A DNA stretch of 34,667 bases from an uncultured Collinsella sp. (GCA_934646965.1 CAKUEZ010000011.1:1-34667); one strand, 5' to 3'. Positions 25,043 to 33,599 are shown, numbered from the stretch's first letter. Made by a program: numbers and translations. The notes: generated from the letters alone by a model not told the origin.

Positions 25043-25579
25043 TTAGATCTCCATGACCTCGGCTTCTTTTTCCTTCAGAAGCTCCTCGACCTTGGCAACA
25101 TACTCATCGGTGTGCTTCTGGACCTTGGCCTGCTCGCGACGGACATCGTCCTCGGTGAGCTCCTCGTCGCGCTCGAGCTTGTTGTTAAAGTCGCGACGGA
25201 TGTTGCGGATGGAGACCTTGGCCTGCTCGGCGTACTCGCGGCACTCCTTGACGAGCTCGCGACGACGCTCCTCAGTGGGAGCCGGGAACGGCAGACGCAC
25301 AACGGTGCCATCGGAGTTGGGGGTAATGCCAAGGTCGGAGGCGCTGATGGCCTTGACGATGGCATTGATGAGCGCCTTGTCCCACGGCTCGATAAGCAGC
25401 ATGTGAGCCTCGGGAGTCTTAACGGCGGCAACCTGCGTGACCGGCGTGGGGACACCGTAATAGTCGACGGTGATGTCGGACAGAATGTTGGCGCTGGCGC
25501 GGCCGGTGCGGACCTTGGAGAAGTTATGCTTGAGGGACTCGAGCGACTTGTCCATGTGGGCGGTGATGTTCTCTGCCAT
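25043..25579 (-). CDS. frr: ribosome recycling factor
   Basis: With EF-G, this factor splits the post-termination ribosome complex. The 178-residue product has the signature KVRTGRAS and the long-helix domain with IRRDFNNKLERDEELTEDD. It is slightly shorter at the N-terminus than the usual 185 residues, beginning MAENITAHMDKSLESLKHNF. The ATG at 25579 follows AGGAGG with 7-nt spacing, located in the pyrH end, with a 2-nt gap. The pyrH-frr pairing is nearly universal in bacteria. Confidence 0.96.
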   Translation of the reverse strand: MAENITAHMDKSLESLKHNFSKVRTGRASANILSDITVDYYGVPTPVTQVAAVKTPEAHMLLIEPWDKALINAIVKAISASDLGITPNSDGTVVRLPFPAPTEERRRELVKECREYAEQAKVSIRNIRRDFNNKLERDEELTEDDVRREQAKVQKHTDEYVAKVEELLKEKEAEVMEI

Positions 25580-25581
25580 GC

Positions 25582-26304
25582 TTAATCCTCCTGATAGACG
25601 AGCGTGCCGACGGGCTCACCCGCGAGCGCGCGCTTGACGGTGTCCTCGCCATCGATGTTGAGGACCAAAATGGGCATACGGTTGTCCTGGCACAGAGCCG
25701 TAGCCGTGGAATCCATAACCTGCAGACCGCGGACGAGCACCTCATGATAGGTGATCTTGTCAAATCGGACGGCGTCGGCGCACTTGACGGGATCCTTGTC
25801 GTAGATACCGTCGACCTTGGTGGCCTTAATCAGAATCTCGGCACCGATCTCGCAAGCGCGAAGGGCCGCGGCGGTATCGGTCGTAAAGTACGGATTGCCC
25901 GAGCCGGCAGCGAAGATAACGACGTTGCCCTTGGACAGGTGGTTGATGGCGCGACGGCGAATATAGGGCTCGCAGATCTCGTTCATCTGGATAGCGCTCA
26001 TCACGCGGCAGGGAACATCGTTGTGCTCGAAGGCATCCTGCAGGGCAAGCGCGTTCATAACGGTCGCGAGCATACCCATGTAGTCGGCCTGGGCACGCTC
26101 CATGCCACCGGCAGCGCCGGCCATGCCACGGAAAATGTTGCCGCCGCCGACAACGACGCCGACCTCATGACCAACGGCGAGCAGCTCCTTGACCTGCTTG
26201 GCAAGATGGTCGGTAACCTTGGGGTCGATGCCGTAGTGGCCGTCGCCCATCAGCGCTTCGCCGGAAAGCTTCAGAAGCACGCGTTTATATCGGATGTCGG
26301 ACAA
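25582..26304 (-). CDS. pyrH: UMP kinase
   Basis: PyrH phosphorylates UMP to UDP and is usually feedback-controlled by UTP and GTP. The 240-residue product of the amino-acid-kinase fold has LLKLSGEAL near the start, [11 protein letters not shown], and [20 protein letters not shown]. The start is a TTG at 26304, unusual but supported by a full AAAGGAGG 6 nt upstream. It heads the pyrH-frr-uppS-cdsA-dxr-rseP-ispG-proS unit, with its own candidate promoter behind the tsf terminator. It links functionally to the pyr operon in this window, whose product is UMP. Confidence 0.96.
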   Translation of the reverse strand: MSDIRYKRVLLKLSGEALMGDGHYGIDPKVTDHLAKQVKELLAVGHEVGVVVGGGNIFRGMAGAAGGMERAQADYMGMLATVMNALALQDAFEHNDVPCRVMSAIQMNEICEPYIRRRAINHLSKGNVVIFAAGSGNPYFTTDTAAALRACEIGAEILIKATKVDGIYDKDPVKCADAVRFDKITYHEVLVRGLQVMDSTATALCQDNRMPILVLNIDGEDTVKRALAGEPVGTLVYQED

Positions 26305-26333
26305 AGCGATCCTCCTTTAATTAGACTCACAAT

Positions 26334-26342
26334 ATGATAGCA
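26334..26342 (-). promoter_or_regulatory. extended -10 promoter of pyrH operon
   Basis: On the minus strand TGC followed by TATCAT lies 30 nt upstream of the pyrH TTG, so the leader would be short. No good -35 is seen. A small hairpin (26345-26360) and the tsf terminator lie just upstream. Confidence 0.45.
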
Positions 26343-26344
26343 AA

Positions 26345-26360
26345 GGCTCTACCCAGAGCC
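26345..26360 (-). other. small perfect hairpin between tsf terminator and pyrH promoter
   Basis: GGCTCT pairs with AGAGCC around a 4-nt loop and is followed by TTTG on the minus strand. It may be a back-up terminator, or a 12-bp inverted DNA site overlapping the region where the pyrH -35 would lie. Confidence 0.4.
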
Positions 26361-26363
26361 ATG

Positions 26364-26398
26364 AAAAAGCAGGCTGTGAGTAAAACCCACAGCCTGCT
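26364..26398 (-). terminator. intrinsic terminator of rpsB-tsf
   Basis: On the minus strand, an 11-bp perfect stem (AGCAGGCTGTG with CACAGCCTGCT) and a 9-nt loop are followed by five T residues. It lies 23 nt past the tsf stop and separates rpsB-tsf from pyrH. Confidence 0.9.
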
Positions 26399-26421
26399 CA
26401 TTACCAGCTACAAGAGCTTAT

Positions 26422-27291
26422 TTACTCGCCACGGACCAGACGGTCGAAGGCAACGACGGTAATGGTATCGCCGAGCTCCTTGGAGACCTGCTCAGCGTAC
26501 TTCTTGATGGTGAGGGAGCTGTCCTTGATGAACTCCTGCTCGGTGAGCACGGACTGCTTGTAGAACTTCTCCAGACGGCCGACAGCCATCTTCTCCTGGA
26601 TAGCCTCGGGCTTACCGGACTCGGCAGCCTGAGCCATGTAGATCTGCTTCTCGTGCTCGACGGTCTCGGCCGGAACCTGATCGCGGGTAGCACAGATCGG
26701 GGCAACGGCGGCAACCTGAAGGGCGACGTCGTGAGCGAAGGTCTTGAAGGACTCGGCCTGAGCGGTCTCGGCCTTCTCGAAAGCGAACTCGACGAGGACG
26801 CCGATCTTGCCACCCATGTGGATGTAAGAAGCGAGAGCACCGTTGTCGGCCTTGCGGGCGGCGAAGCGGGAGATCTTCATGTTCTCGCCCATGATGTGGA
26901 TCATCTCGGTGAGCTCGGAGGAAACGGTCTCCTCGCCCATCGGCTTCTCGAGCAGAGCGTCGACGTCAGCCGGCTCGGTGGTGGCGACAACCTCAGCGAC
27001 CTTGGAAGCAAAGCCGGTGAACTTGGCGTTGGAGCCGACGAAGTCGGTCTCGCAGGAGAGCTCGAGCAGAGCGCCGGACTTGCCGTCCTCGGAGACGAAC
27101 GCGGCGACAGCGCCCTCGTTGGTCTCACGGCCAGCCTTCTTGGCAGCCTTGGCAAGGCCGTTCTTGCGCAGAACGTCGACAGCGGCGTCCATGTCGCCGT
27201 CAGCCTCGACGAGAGCCTTCTTGCACTCCATCATCGGGGAGTCGGTCATCTCGCGGAGCTGCTTGACCATAGCGGCGGTAATCTGGGCCAT
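26422..27291 (-). CDS. tsf: translation elongation factor Ts
   Basis: EF-Ts is the guanine nucleotide exchange factor for EF-Tu. The 289-residue product has the N-terminal UBA-like domain with VKQLREMTDSPMMECKKAL. The core follows with SCETDFV, where EF-Ts proteins contact EF-Tu, and then two dimerisation subdomains. I chose the ATG at 27291 (MAQITAAMVK), preceded by AAAGGAA. A TTG five codons upstream is less likely. It lies 45 nt after rpsB, the standard neighbour, and is followed by a terminator. Confidence 0.97.
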   Translation of the reverse strand: MAQITAAMVKQLREMTDSPMMECKKALVEADGDMDAAVDVLRKNGLAKAAKKAGRETNEGAVAAFVSEDGKSGALLELSCETDFVGSNAKFTGFASKVAEVVATTEPADVDALLEKPMGEETVSSELTEMIHIMGENMKISRFAARKADNGALASYIHMGGKIGVLVEFAFEKAETAQAESFKTFAHDVALQVAAVAPICATRDQVPAETVEHEKQIYMAQAAESGKPEAIQEKMAVGRLEKFYKQSVLTEQEFIKDSSLTIKKYAEQVSKELGDTITVVAFDRLVRGE

Positions 27292-27336
27292 TGTGGTTCC
27301 TTTCAAAGAGATGAAAAAGAATTAACTAAGACTGAT

Positions 27337-28065
27337 TTACTCGGCCTTGGGCTCAGCGGCCATCTCGGCCTCGGAGACCTGCTCCTTGCCGGAGCCAGCG
27401 AGGCAGGCGTCGGCCATGAGCTCGCACATAAGGGTGACAGCGGAGATAGCGTCATCGTTGCAGGGGATGCCGTACTCGACCTCGTCGGGATCGGAGTTGG
27501 TGTCGATCAGAGCGACGACGGGGATGTTCAGGCGCTGGGCCTCCTTGATGGCGTTCTCCTCGCGCTTGGTGTCGATGACGAAGAGAGCCTGGGGCAGACC
27601 CTTCATGTCGCGGGCGCCACCGAGGTTGGTCTGGAGCTTAGCGAGCTCCTTACCGAGCACTGCCTGCTCCTTCTTGGGGAGCACTGCCATGCGGCCGTCC
27701 TCGACCATGGCCTCGAGCTCCTCCATGCGGTTGATGCGGGAGCGGATGGTCACGAAGTTGGTCAGCATACCGCCGAGCCAGCGCTGGTTGATGTAAGGCA
27801 TGTTGGCGCGCTCAGCGGCGTTCTTGACGGCCTCCTGAGCCTGCTTCTTGGTGCCGACGAACAGAACGTTGCCACCCTTGGCGACGTTCTTGACGAAGGT
27901 GTAGGCCTGGTCGGCGTCGAGGATGGTCTGCTTGAGGTCGAGGATGTAGATGCCGTTGCGCTCACCGAAGATGAACGGCTTCATCTTGGGGTTCCAGCGA
28001 CGGGTCTGGTGACCGAAGTGGCAGCCGGCCTCGAGCAGGGTGCGGATATTAATCTTGGTAGCCAT
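27337..28065 (-). CDS. rpsB: 30S ribosomal protein S2
   Basis: S2 is a protein of the small ribosomal subunit that binds near S1 and is needed for initiation. The 242-residue product has [19 protein letters not shown] near the start, together with VNQRWLGG-like [13 protein letters not shown] and the conserved [12 protein letters not shown]. The ATG follows AGGAGG. It heads the rpsB-tsf operon, with a well-formed promoter about 140 nt upstream. The long leader could carry autogenous control, as known for rpsB in other bacteria, but no specific motif is recognised. Confidence 0.97.
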   Translation of the reverse strand: MATKINIRTLLEAGCHFGHQTRRWNPKMKPFIFGERNGIYILDLKQTILDADQAYTFVKNVAKGGNVLFVGTKKQAQEAVKNAAERANMPYINQRWLGGMLTNFVTIRSRINRMEELEAMVEDGRMAVLPKKEQAVLGKELAKLQTNLGGARDMKGLPQALFVIDTKREENAIKEAQRLNIPVVALIDTNSDPDEVEYGIPCNDDAISAVTLMCELMADACLAGSGKEQVSEAEMAAEPKAE

Positions 28066-28206
28066 GTTAAACCTCCTGTGGTTTGCCTCCGCGCGGGGTC
28101 ATCCTCCAAAACCAACCCGGACATGTGCTACCAAAGCCCGGGCACCACGGTATGAAGTAGCCGCGCGTGCGTGATAAAAACCTGTTGCCGTGAAGCAACC
28201 CGATGA

Positions 28207-28235
28207 ATGATAGCAGGATTAGCTCTTCCTGCCAA
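28207..28235 (-). promoter_or_regulatory. sigma-70 promoter of rpsB-tsf
   Basis: On the minus strand TTGGCA (28230-28235), a 17-nt spacer ending in TGC, and TATCAT (28207-28212) form a strong extended -10 promoter. A start near 28200 gives a leader of about 135 nt. It lies just past the xerC terminator. Confidence 0.7.
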
Positions 28236-28243
28236 CCCGCAAT

Positions 28244-28266
28244 CAAAACCACACACCTGAGTGTGG
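28244..28266 (-). terminator. intrinsic terminator after xerC
   Basis: On the minus strand CCACAC pairs with GTGTGG around a 6-nt loop and is followed by TTTTG. The stem is short and the U-tract is brief, so termination may be partial. It lies 26 nt after the xerC stop. Confidence 0.6.
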
Positions 28267-28291
28267 CGCGGGCCCCGTCGACCGAGCAAGG

Positions 28292-29134
28292 CTACTCGCC
28301 ACGGGGATGAGCCTGGGTCACGGCACGCTTGAGCCGATCGGGCGTGAGGTGTGTGTAAATCTGCGTCGTGGACAGGCTCGCGTGTCCCAGCAGCTCCTGA
28401 ACCGAGCGCAGGTCCGCGCCGCCCTCGAGCAGATCGGTCGCAAACGTGTGGCGCATCGCATGCGGGGCGATATCGGCCGGAATGCCGGCGAGCGTCGCCA
28501 ACATATGAAAGCGTCGCCTGAGCATGGCGGCGCTCATGCGATTGCCGCGCGCCGAGATAAATAGCGGATGCGGACCGTTCGCGGCATCGCGATGCTTTGC
28601 CTGGGAGAGCAACGCCGGTCTCCCCTCCTCGACATAGGTGCGAGTCGCCTCGAGTGCGCGGCGATACAGGGGGACGATGCGCTCCTTGCTTCCCTTGCCC
28701 CACAGCCGCAGTGTGCGCTCGGACCAACCAATGGACTCAACGTTGAGTGCCGAAAGCTCCGAGATGCGGGCGCCTGAGGCATAGAGCAGCTCGAGCATCG
28801 CCGCATCGCGCAACCCCGCGGGCGTCGAGGTATCGGGGGTTTTGAGGAGCGCCTCCACCTGTTGGGTCGTCAGCACGCCGGGAAGATCGCGCGGGAGCTT
28901 GGGCGAGGAAATCGCCGAGACCACATCGCCCTCCACGATCCCCTCGGCAGCCATCCAGCGATAGAGTGACCGGATGGCCGACAGATGAGCCGCAAGGGTG
29001 CGAGGGGCCACCTGGTCGCGTGCGAGTTCGGCCAGATAGGTACGGACCGTACGCACGTCGGCCGCGCGCGCGTCGGTGCCCGTACGTTCGCACCAGGCTG
29101 CAAAGCGTTCCAGTCGCGACCCATAGGCGGTCAC
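28292..29134 (-). CDS. xerC: tyrosine recombinase XerC/XerD
   Basis: This site-specific recombinase resolves chromosome dimers at dif with its partner at the septum. From the GTG at 29134 the product is 280 residues. The catalytic set is complete: R123 (SGARISEL), K147 (GKGSKER), H225 and R228 (HAMRHTFA), H251 (LGHASLSTTQ) and Y260. The N-terminal SAM-like core-binding domain is cut short at this start. The same frame stays open upstream and encodes FLAYIARVEGLSPNT, which family members carry. It has no ATG, GTG or TTG there. An ATA at 29212 overlapping the trmFO stop, with GGAGG 9 nt upstream, would give 306 residues, the usual length. XerC versus XerD cannot be settled here. The position after trmFO favours xerC. 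Confidence 0.88.
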   Translation of the reverse strand: MTAYGSRLERFAAWCERTGTDARAADVRTVRTYLAELARDQVAPRTLAAHLSAIRSLYRWMAAEGIVEGDVVSAISSPKLPRDLPGVLTTQQVEALLKTPDTSTPAGLRDAAMLELLYASGARISELSALNVESIGWSERTLRLWGKGSKERIVPLYRRALEATRTYVEEGRPALLSQAKHRDAANGPHPLFISARGNRMSAAMLRRRFHMLATLAGIPADIAPHAMRHTFATDLLEGGADLRSVQELLGHASLSTTQIYTHLTPDRLKRAVTQAHPRGE

Positions 29135-29208
29135 CGTGTTGGGAGAAAGCCCCTCGACGCGCGCGATATAGGCGAGAAACGAGTCGACGGTGTCGTACAG
29201 GTCAAAGG

Positions 29209-30546
29209 CTATGACCGGTCGCCTCCAAACAGATCGGGGCGCGTGGCCAGGTAGGCATCGAGAGCCTCGAGCGCGCGGTCCGCATAGGCCTGGTAGCGGT
29301 CGCGCTTGCTGCGGCGCTTGCCGTCCTCGAGGGGCGGCACCAGTCCAAAGTTGACATGCATGGGCTGATAGCCCACCGTTGCCGGATCGGTCGCATAGCC
29401 CACGAGCGCGCCCAGGGCGCCCACGCGCGGCAACTCGACGGGGGCGGCCCCGATAGCCTCGGCATAGGTATTGAGCGCCGCGAGCAGTCCGGTCGCCACG
29501 GCTTCCATATAGCCCTCGGTGCCGGTGATCTGGCCGGCCAGACGCACGCCCGTACCGGGCACGGCGAAGGTGCCGTCAAGCACGTGCGGGGCGTCGACAA
29601 AGGTATTGCGATGCATGACGCCGTAGCGGAAGAACTCGGCGTTCTCCAGGCCCGGCACCATGTGGAAGACGCGCTTTTGCTCGCCGAAGGTCAGATTGGT
29701 CTGGAAGCCCACAAGGTTATAGGCGGTCTTCTCCTTGTTCTCGGCGCGCAGCTGAATCGCCGCCCAGGGACGACGACCAGTTCGCGGGTCGGTAAGTCCG
29801 ACGGGCTTCATGGCGCCAAAGCGGATGGCGTCCTTGCCGGTACGGGCAACCTCCTCGGCAGGCTGGCAGGCCTGGAACAGGTCACCGCCCTCAAAGTCCT
29901 TGAGCACCACGCGGTCAGCCGTGGTGAGCGCCTCGATAAAGGCTTCGTATTCCTCCTTGTTGAGCGGGGCGTTGAGATAGTCACCGCTCCCCTGCTCCTC
30001 GTAGCGCGACTGCGAGAACAGCACGTCCATATCGAGCGTGGAGGCGTCGACAATCGGGGCCGCGGCATCAAAGAACGCCAGGGCATCACCGCCGACGAGC
30101 TTCATGACCTCTTCGCTCAGCGCCGGCGAGCACAGAGGGCCGGCGGCAATGACCACATGGCCCTCGGGAATCTGCGTGACCTCGCCGTGGACGACCTCGA
30201 TGTTGGAGCGTGCGGTGACCTCGGCCTCAACAAGTTCGGAAAACTTGACGCGGTCGACAGCCAGGGCACCTCCAGCGGGAACGGCCGCGCGATGGGCGCA
30301 ATCGAGCAGCACCGAGCCCATGCGCTCGAGCTCGGCCTTCAGCAGGCCCGCCGCAGAGTCCGGACGGGTCGACTTAAACGAGTTGGAGCAGACGAGCTCG
30401 GCCAGGTGATCGGTATGGTGCGCCGGAGAGCTCACCTGGGGGCGCATCTCGCACAGCTTTACGGCAAAACCGCGATCTGCCAGTTGGATCGCGCATTCCG
30501 AACCCGCCAGACCGCCACCGATAACCGTCACCTGATCGAACTGCAT
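29209..30546 (-). CDS. trmFO: methylenetetrahydrofolate-tRNA-(uracil-5-)-methyltransferase TrmFO
   Basis: TrmFO makes 5-methyluridine at position 54 of tRNA with folate and FAD. It replaces the SAM-dependent TrmA in many Gram-positives. The 445-residue product has the FAD-binding VIGGGLAGSECA and the family motifs AHHTDHLAELVCSNSFKS, YLNAPLNKEEY and AGQITGTEGYMEA. The ATG at 30546 has GGTG 7 nt upstream. A TTG two codons earlier is possible. It lies 14 nt after dprA. In many Firmicutes topA sits between dprA and trmFO, but here it is absent. Confidence 0.95.
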   Translation of the reverse strand: MQFDQVTVIGGGLAGSECAIQLADRGFAVKLCEMRPQVSSPAHHTDHLAELVCSNSFKSTRPDSAAGLLKAELERMGSVLLDCAHRAAVPAGGALAVDRVKFSELVEAEVTARSNIEVVHGEVTQIPEGHVVIAAGPLCSPALSEEVMKLVGGDALAFFDAAAPIVDASTLDMDVLFSQSRYEEQGSGDYLNAPLNKEEYEAFIEALTTADRVVLKDFEGGDLFQACQPAEEVARTGKDAIRFGAMKPVGLTDPRTGRRPWAAIQLRAENKEKTAYNLVGFQTNLTFGEQKRVFHMVPGLENAEFFRYGVMHRNTFVDAPHVLDGTFAVPGTGVRLAGQITGTEGYMEAVATGLLAALNTYAEAIGAAPVELPRVGALGALVGYATDPATVGYQPMHVNFGLVPPLEDGKRRSKRDRYQAYADRALEALDAYLATRPDLFGGDRS

Positions 30547-30560
30547 CTGCAAACACCTTT

Positions 30561-31493
30561 CTAATTGACACGCTTTCCATTGTGACCGAAGGGCGTCTGG
30601 GCGTGAAGCGCAAACTTTGAGGGCGCATACCTTCCATCCATCATGCGCTCGATAAGACCCTCGAGCTCGAGCGAGCCCAAGAGCTTAAGCACACCGACGG
30701 CATCGAGCGAGACGAGCGCGGCGATATCGTCGACCTTGAGCGGCGAGGCGATGAGCGCATGCATCACGGCCTGCTGTGTGGGGTCCAAGTCTGCGATACC
30801 GGGCGCGTCGGGACGTGAATAGCGCAGGGTGCCGTAGATGCGCGAGATGGCCATCTCGATAGATTCCTCGTCCACGATACAGCAGGCTCCGTTAGCGATG
30901 AGATAGTTGGTGCCGCGCGACTCGGGAGACAGGATGGAGCCTGGCACCGCAAGCAGTTCGCGTCCCAGGTCCATAGCGGCCTCGGCGGTCGAGAACGTGC
31001 CCGAAGGCATGCCGGCCTCAGACACAAAGAGCGCCTGCGACAGGGCCGCGATCACGCGGTTGCGACGCGGAAAGGCAAACTTACGCGGCCCCATACCCCA
31101 TGGCGATATCGACACGACCGCGCCGCCCGTATCGAGCGTGCGCGCGATAAGCCCCGCGCTCGATCGTGGGTAGACCACGTCGGCGCCCGTCCCCAGCACC
31201 ACGACGTGTTTGCCGCCGGCGTTGACCGCCGCCCAACCCGACGCCTGGTCGCAGCCGACCGCCCCACCCGAGACCACCGTCACGCCCGCCTCAACCGCCA
31301 CCTTCGCCGCAAGCTCCGCCACGGCAAGACCATACGGCGAGGCCTTGCGCGCGCCGATGATGGAGAGAGCAGGCGTCGATAGCACCGCGGGGTCCCCGCG
31401 CACATAGAGCGTCCGGGGCACATCCGAAAGCTCCAGAACGGTCGTGGGATACAACGCATCGCCGGGATGCAGCTCAAAGGTTCCCTCATCCAT
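30561..31493 (-). CDS. dprA: DNA processing protein DprA
   Basis: DprA binds incoming single-stranded DNA during transformation, protects it and loads RecA. The 310-residue product has the Rossmann-like core with SIIGARKASPYG, VVSGGAVGCDQASG, FPRRNRVIAALS and GTNYLIANGA. A C-terminal winged-helix domain follows (about 245-300). The ATG at 31493 overlaps the comM stop by one base (TAATG), with GGAGGG 7 nt upstream. The 53 codons open upstream of it overlap comM and are arginine-rich shadow sequence. It is the third gene of yraN-comM-dprA-trmFO-xerC. Confidence 0.95.
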   Translation of the reverse strand: MDEGTFELHPGDALYPTTVLELSDVPRTLYVRGDPAVLSTPALSIIGARKASPYGLAVAELAAKVAVEAGVTVVSGGAVGCDQASGWAAVNAGGKHVVVLGTGADVVYPRSSAGLIARTLDTGGAVVSISPWGMGPRKFAFPRRNRVIAALSQALFVSEAGMPSGTFSTAEAAMDLGRELLAVPGSILSPESRGTNYLIANGACCIVDEESIEMAISRIYGTLRYSRPDAPGIADLDPTQQAVMHALIASPLKVDDIAALVSLDAVGVLKLLGSLELEGLIERMMDGRYAPSKFALHAQTPFGHNGKRVN

Positions 31494-33016
31494 TACTGGT
31501 CCCTCCTTCCCTGGTACATCGCCGCCTCGAGTACGTGGTCCTGCGTGACTCGTTCGCTCTCGGCGACATCGGCGATCGTGCGCGCGATACGAACCAGGCG
31601 CACAATGCCGCGGCCCGTGAGATGCGTGCGCTTCGACAGGCCCAGCACGCACTTCTCCGCCGCATCGTCGAGCTCAAAGGTCGATACGACGCCATCGATG
31701 GATCGCGACTCATCATCTTCGGCCTCGGTATCTGCATCGTCCATGCGGGCCTCACGCCAAGCGCGAAAGGCTCGACCACGCACAACGTAGTCACGCAGCT
31801 CGGCCGACGACATCCCCTCGGCCCCCTCGATAATCACCTGGGGGTCGGGACGGGTCACATCGAGCATCATGTCGATACGGTCGGCCAAGGGTCCGCGCAG
31901 CTTGGACCGGTAGCGCTCGACCATCGAGGCCGAGCAGCGACACGGGACCTCGCGATCGCCCAAAAAGCCGCAGGGGCAGGGATTGCTCGCGGCAAGCAGC
32001 TGAAAGCGCGACGGGAAGGTAAAGGCCCCGTCGACGCGTACGATTTTGACGTAGCCGCGCTCGATGGGCTGGCGAAGCGTCTGCAGCACGCCGGTGGGAA
32101 ACTCGGCGAGCTCGTCCAAAAAGAGCACGCCGCCATGAGCCAGACTAATCTCGCCCGGATGCACCGGGCGCCCACCGCCGATAAGGCCAGCGGTCGAAAT
32201 GCTGTGGTGCGGGCTGCGAAATGGTCGGTGTCCCGCCAACAGCCCGTCAATATTCTCGCCTAGAACCGAGTGGATGCAGAGCGCTTCTTGCTGGTCCTCA
32301 AGGGAAAGCTCGGGCAAAATGCCGGTCATACGCCGCGCGAGCATCGTCTTGCCCGAACCAGGCGAGCCGATCATGAGCAAGCCGAGCTCACCTGCTGCCG
32401 AAAGTGCCATGCCGCGTTTGGCGACCTCCTGCCCCAGCACGTCGGCATAGTCGAGCTCGGGTTCAAAGGTTGCTTCCACGCCCTCGGAATCCAGATAATG
32501 TCGCGCAGCTTCCCCCATGCCTTGGGCAAGTTGTGACAGGTGGCCGATAAACCCGCAGTCCACGCCCGTGAGCGGCACATGCTGATCGGACCTGCCGGCG
32601 ATAAAGGAGAGCCCCATATCGCGCGCCAACAGCTGAAACGCCACCTCACCCTTAACGGGCAGCACCGTACCGTCCAGGCCGAGCTCGCCGGCGATAAGGC
32701 AGCGATCGAGGTTGTCACGGGGAATCTGCCCGTCGGCTGCCAGCACCGCGATGGCAATCGGCAAATCGAAGCCGCTACCGGTTTTGCGGATATCGCCGGG
32801 CGCAAGGTTAACGGTAATGCCCGAACGTGGAATCTCAAAGCCGGCTGAGCGCATAGCGCATCGGATGCGCCCGCGCGACTCCATCACCTCCATACTGGGT
32901 ATGCCGAGCATCTGAATGCCCGGAACGCCGCCGGCAAGCGAGACCTCGACGGTGACCGGAATCGCCTCGACGCCACGGATGCACGCGGCGTGGACGGCAA
33001 AGGTATCGAACGCCAT
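31493..33016 (-). CDS. comM: ComM/YifB Mg-chelatase-like AAA ATPase
   Basis: ComM is a hexameric helicase that extends branch migration during integration of transformed DNA. The 507-residue product has an N-terminal Lon-like domain (PGIQMLGIPS, VNLAPGDIRK, GSGFDLPIA). The AAA core has Walker A GSPGSGKT, Walker B GGVLFLDELAEF and RPFRSPHHSIS. A cysteine-rich zinc-like segment NPCPCGFLGD..PCRCS and a C-terminal Mg-chelatase lid follow. The ATG at 33016 overlaps the yraN stop by one base (TGATG). A GTG-like start five codons upstream is less likely. Its pairing with dprA and yraN supports a DNA-uptake role. Confidence 0.95.
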   Translation of the reverse strand: MAFDTFAVHAACIRGVEAIPVTVEVSLAGGVPGIQMLGIPSMEVMESRGRIRCAMRSAGFEIPRSGITVNLAPGDIRKTGSGFDLPIAIAVLAADGQIPRDNLDRCLIAGELGLDGTVLPVKGEVAFQLLARDMGLSFIAGRSDQHVPLTGVDCGFIGHLSQLAQGMGEAARHYLDSEGVEATFEPELDYADVLGQEVAKRGMALSAAGELGLLMIGSPGSGKTMLARRMTGILPELSLEDQQEALCIHSVLGENIDGLLAGHRPFRSPHHSISTAGLIGGGRPVHPGEISLAHGGVLFLDELAEFPTGVLQTLRQPIERGYVKIVRVDGAFTFPSRFQLLAASNPCPCGFLGDREVPCRCSASMVERYRSKLRGPLADRIDMMLDVTRPDPQVIIEGAEGMSSAELRDYVVRGRAFRAWREARMDDADTEAEDDESRSIDGVVSTFELDDAAEKCVLGLSKRTHLTGRGIVRLVRIARTIADVAESERVTQDHVLEAAMYQGRRDQ

Positions 33017-33501
33017 CACGACACCTGCCAATCGAACGCGTTGTACTGATGCTCAATTTCGGCAATATGCCCACCGCGGATGGTCACGCCCACGGCGTCG
33101 AAGCGAATCGCCTTGAGCGGATAGTGTTCCATAAGATAGCAGCTAGCGATGCGACGGTAGCGACGCTGTTTTTGGGCGTCCACGGCCTCCTCGGGAAAGA
33201 CCCGCGTGGCGCAATCCAGCGCGACGCGTCTGGTCTTCACCTCGCACATCACCACAACATCGTCGAACTCGTCGAGCAGCACCAGGTCGGCCTCGCCCTC
33301 GGGGCAACGATAGCCCTGCTCCAGCAAGGTGTAGCCGCGTTCGTTAAAGTAATCGATGGTAATGAGCTCTCCTAACATGCCGAGTTCGCGCGGGCTGAGT
33401 GCCTTGATAAACTCGGGTGTGATAGCCCCGCAGTCGAGCTCTCCGTCTTCCCAACGTTCCTTGAGCTGCTGCGTCTTGCTCTTTTTGCTTGCGGCACACA
33501 T
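33016..33501 (-). CDS. yraN: YraN/UPF0102 family putative endonuclease
   Basis: This is a member of the UPF0102 family with a restriction-endonuclease-like (Holliday-junction-resolvase-like) fold. Its function is unproven, but it is often encoded beside rnhB, comM and dprA. The 161-residue product has an N-terminal lead of about 40 charged residues not found in the 131-residue E. coli protein. The core LGMLGELITIDYFNERGY, then CPEGEADLVLLDE and CEVKTR, carries the E, D and ExK residues expected for nuclease metal binding. The ATG at 33501 follows AAAGGAG. It heads yraN-comM-dprA-trmFO-xerC, with the rnhB terminator and the shared upstream motif in front. Confidence 0.85.
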   Translation of the reverse strand: MCAASKKSKTQQLKERWEDGELDCGAITPEFIKALSPRELGMLGELITIDYFNERGYTLLEQGYRCPEGEADLVLLDEFDDVVVMCEVKTRRVALDCATRVFPEEAVDAQKQRRYRRIASCYLMEHYPLKAIRFDAVGVTIRGGHIAEIEHQYNAFDWQVS

Positions 33502-33572
33502 GGGATCTCCTTTCCCGCACACTGCATTGCCCCGATGATGAGGGCACGTTTCATGCGGGTAAGTACCGGAAG

Positions 33573-33594
33573 CAAACCAAAAGCTGACCAAAAG
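33573..33594 (-). promoter_or_regulatory. shared competence-gene upstream motif, copy 2
   Basis: Read on the minus strand, this is CTTTTGGTCAG followed directly by CTTTTGGTTTG, 19 of 22 identical to 4167-4188. It ends 71 nt before the yraN ATG. The local sequence forms about three 11-bp tandem units (TCGGCTTTTGG, TCAGCTTTTGG, TTTGCTTCCGG), so TTTGG cores recur once per helical turn. It lies just after the rnhB terminator, where a new promoter is needed. The regulatory role is inferred. Confidence 0.5.
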
Positions 33595-33599
33595 CCGAC

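Noticed and set aside
26653..28155. 500-codon plus-strand open frame across tsf and rpsB
   Set aside because: It spans two conserved genes and their intergenic gap in the antisense direction and has shadow-like Leu/Gly/Glu-rich composition.
31494..31652. Longer dprA reading frame running into comM
   Set aside because: The upstream part overlaps comM and has shadow composition. The ATG at 31493 has GGAGGG and a TAATG overlap.
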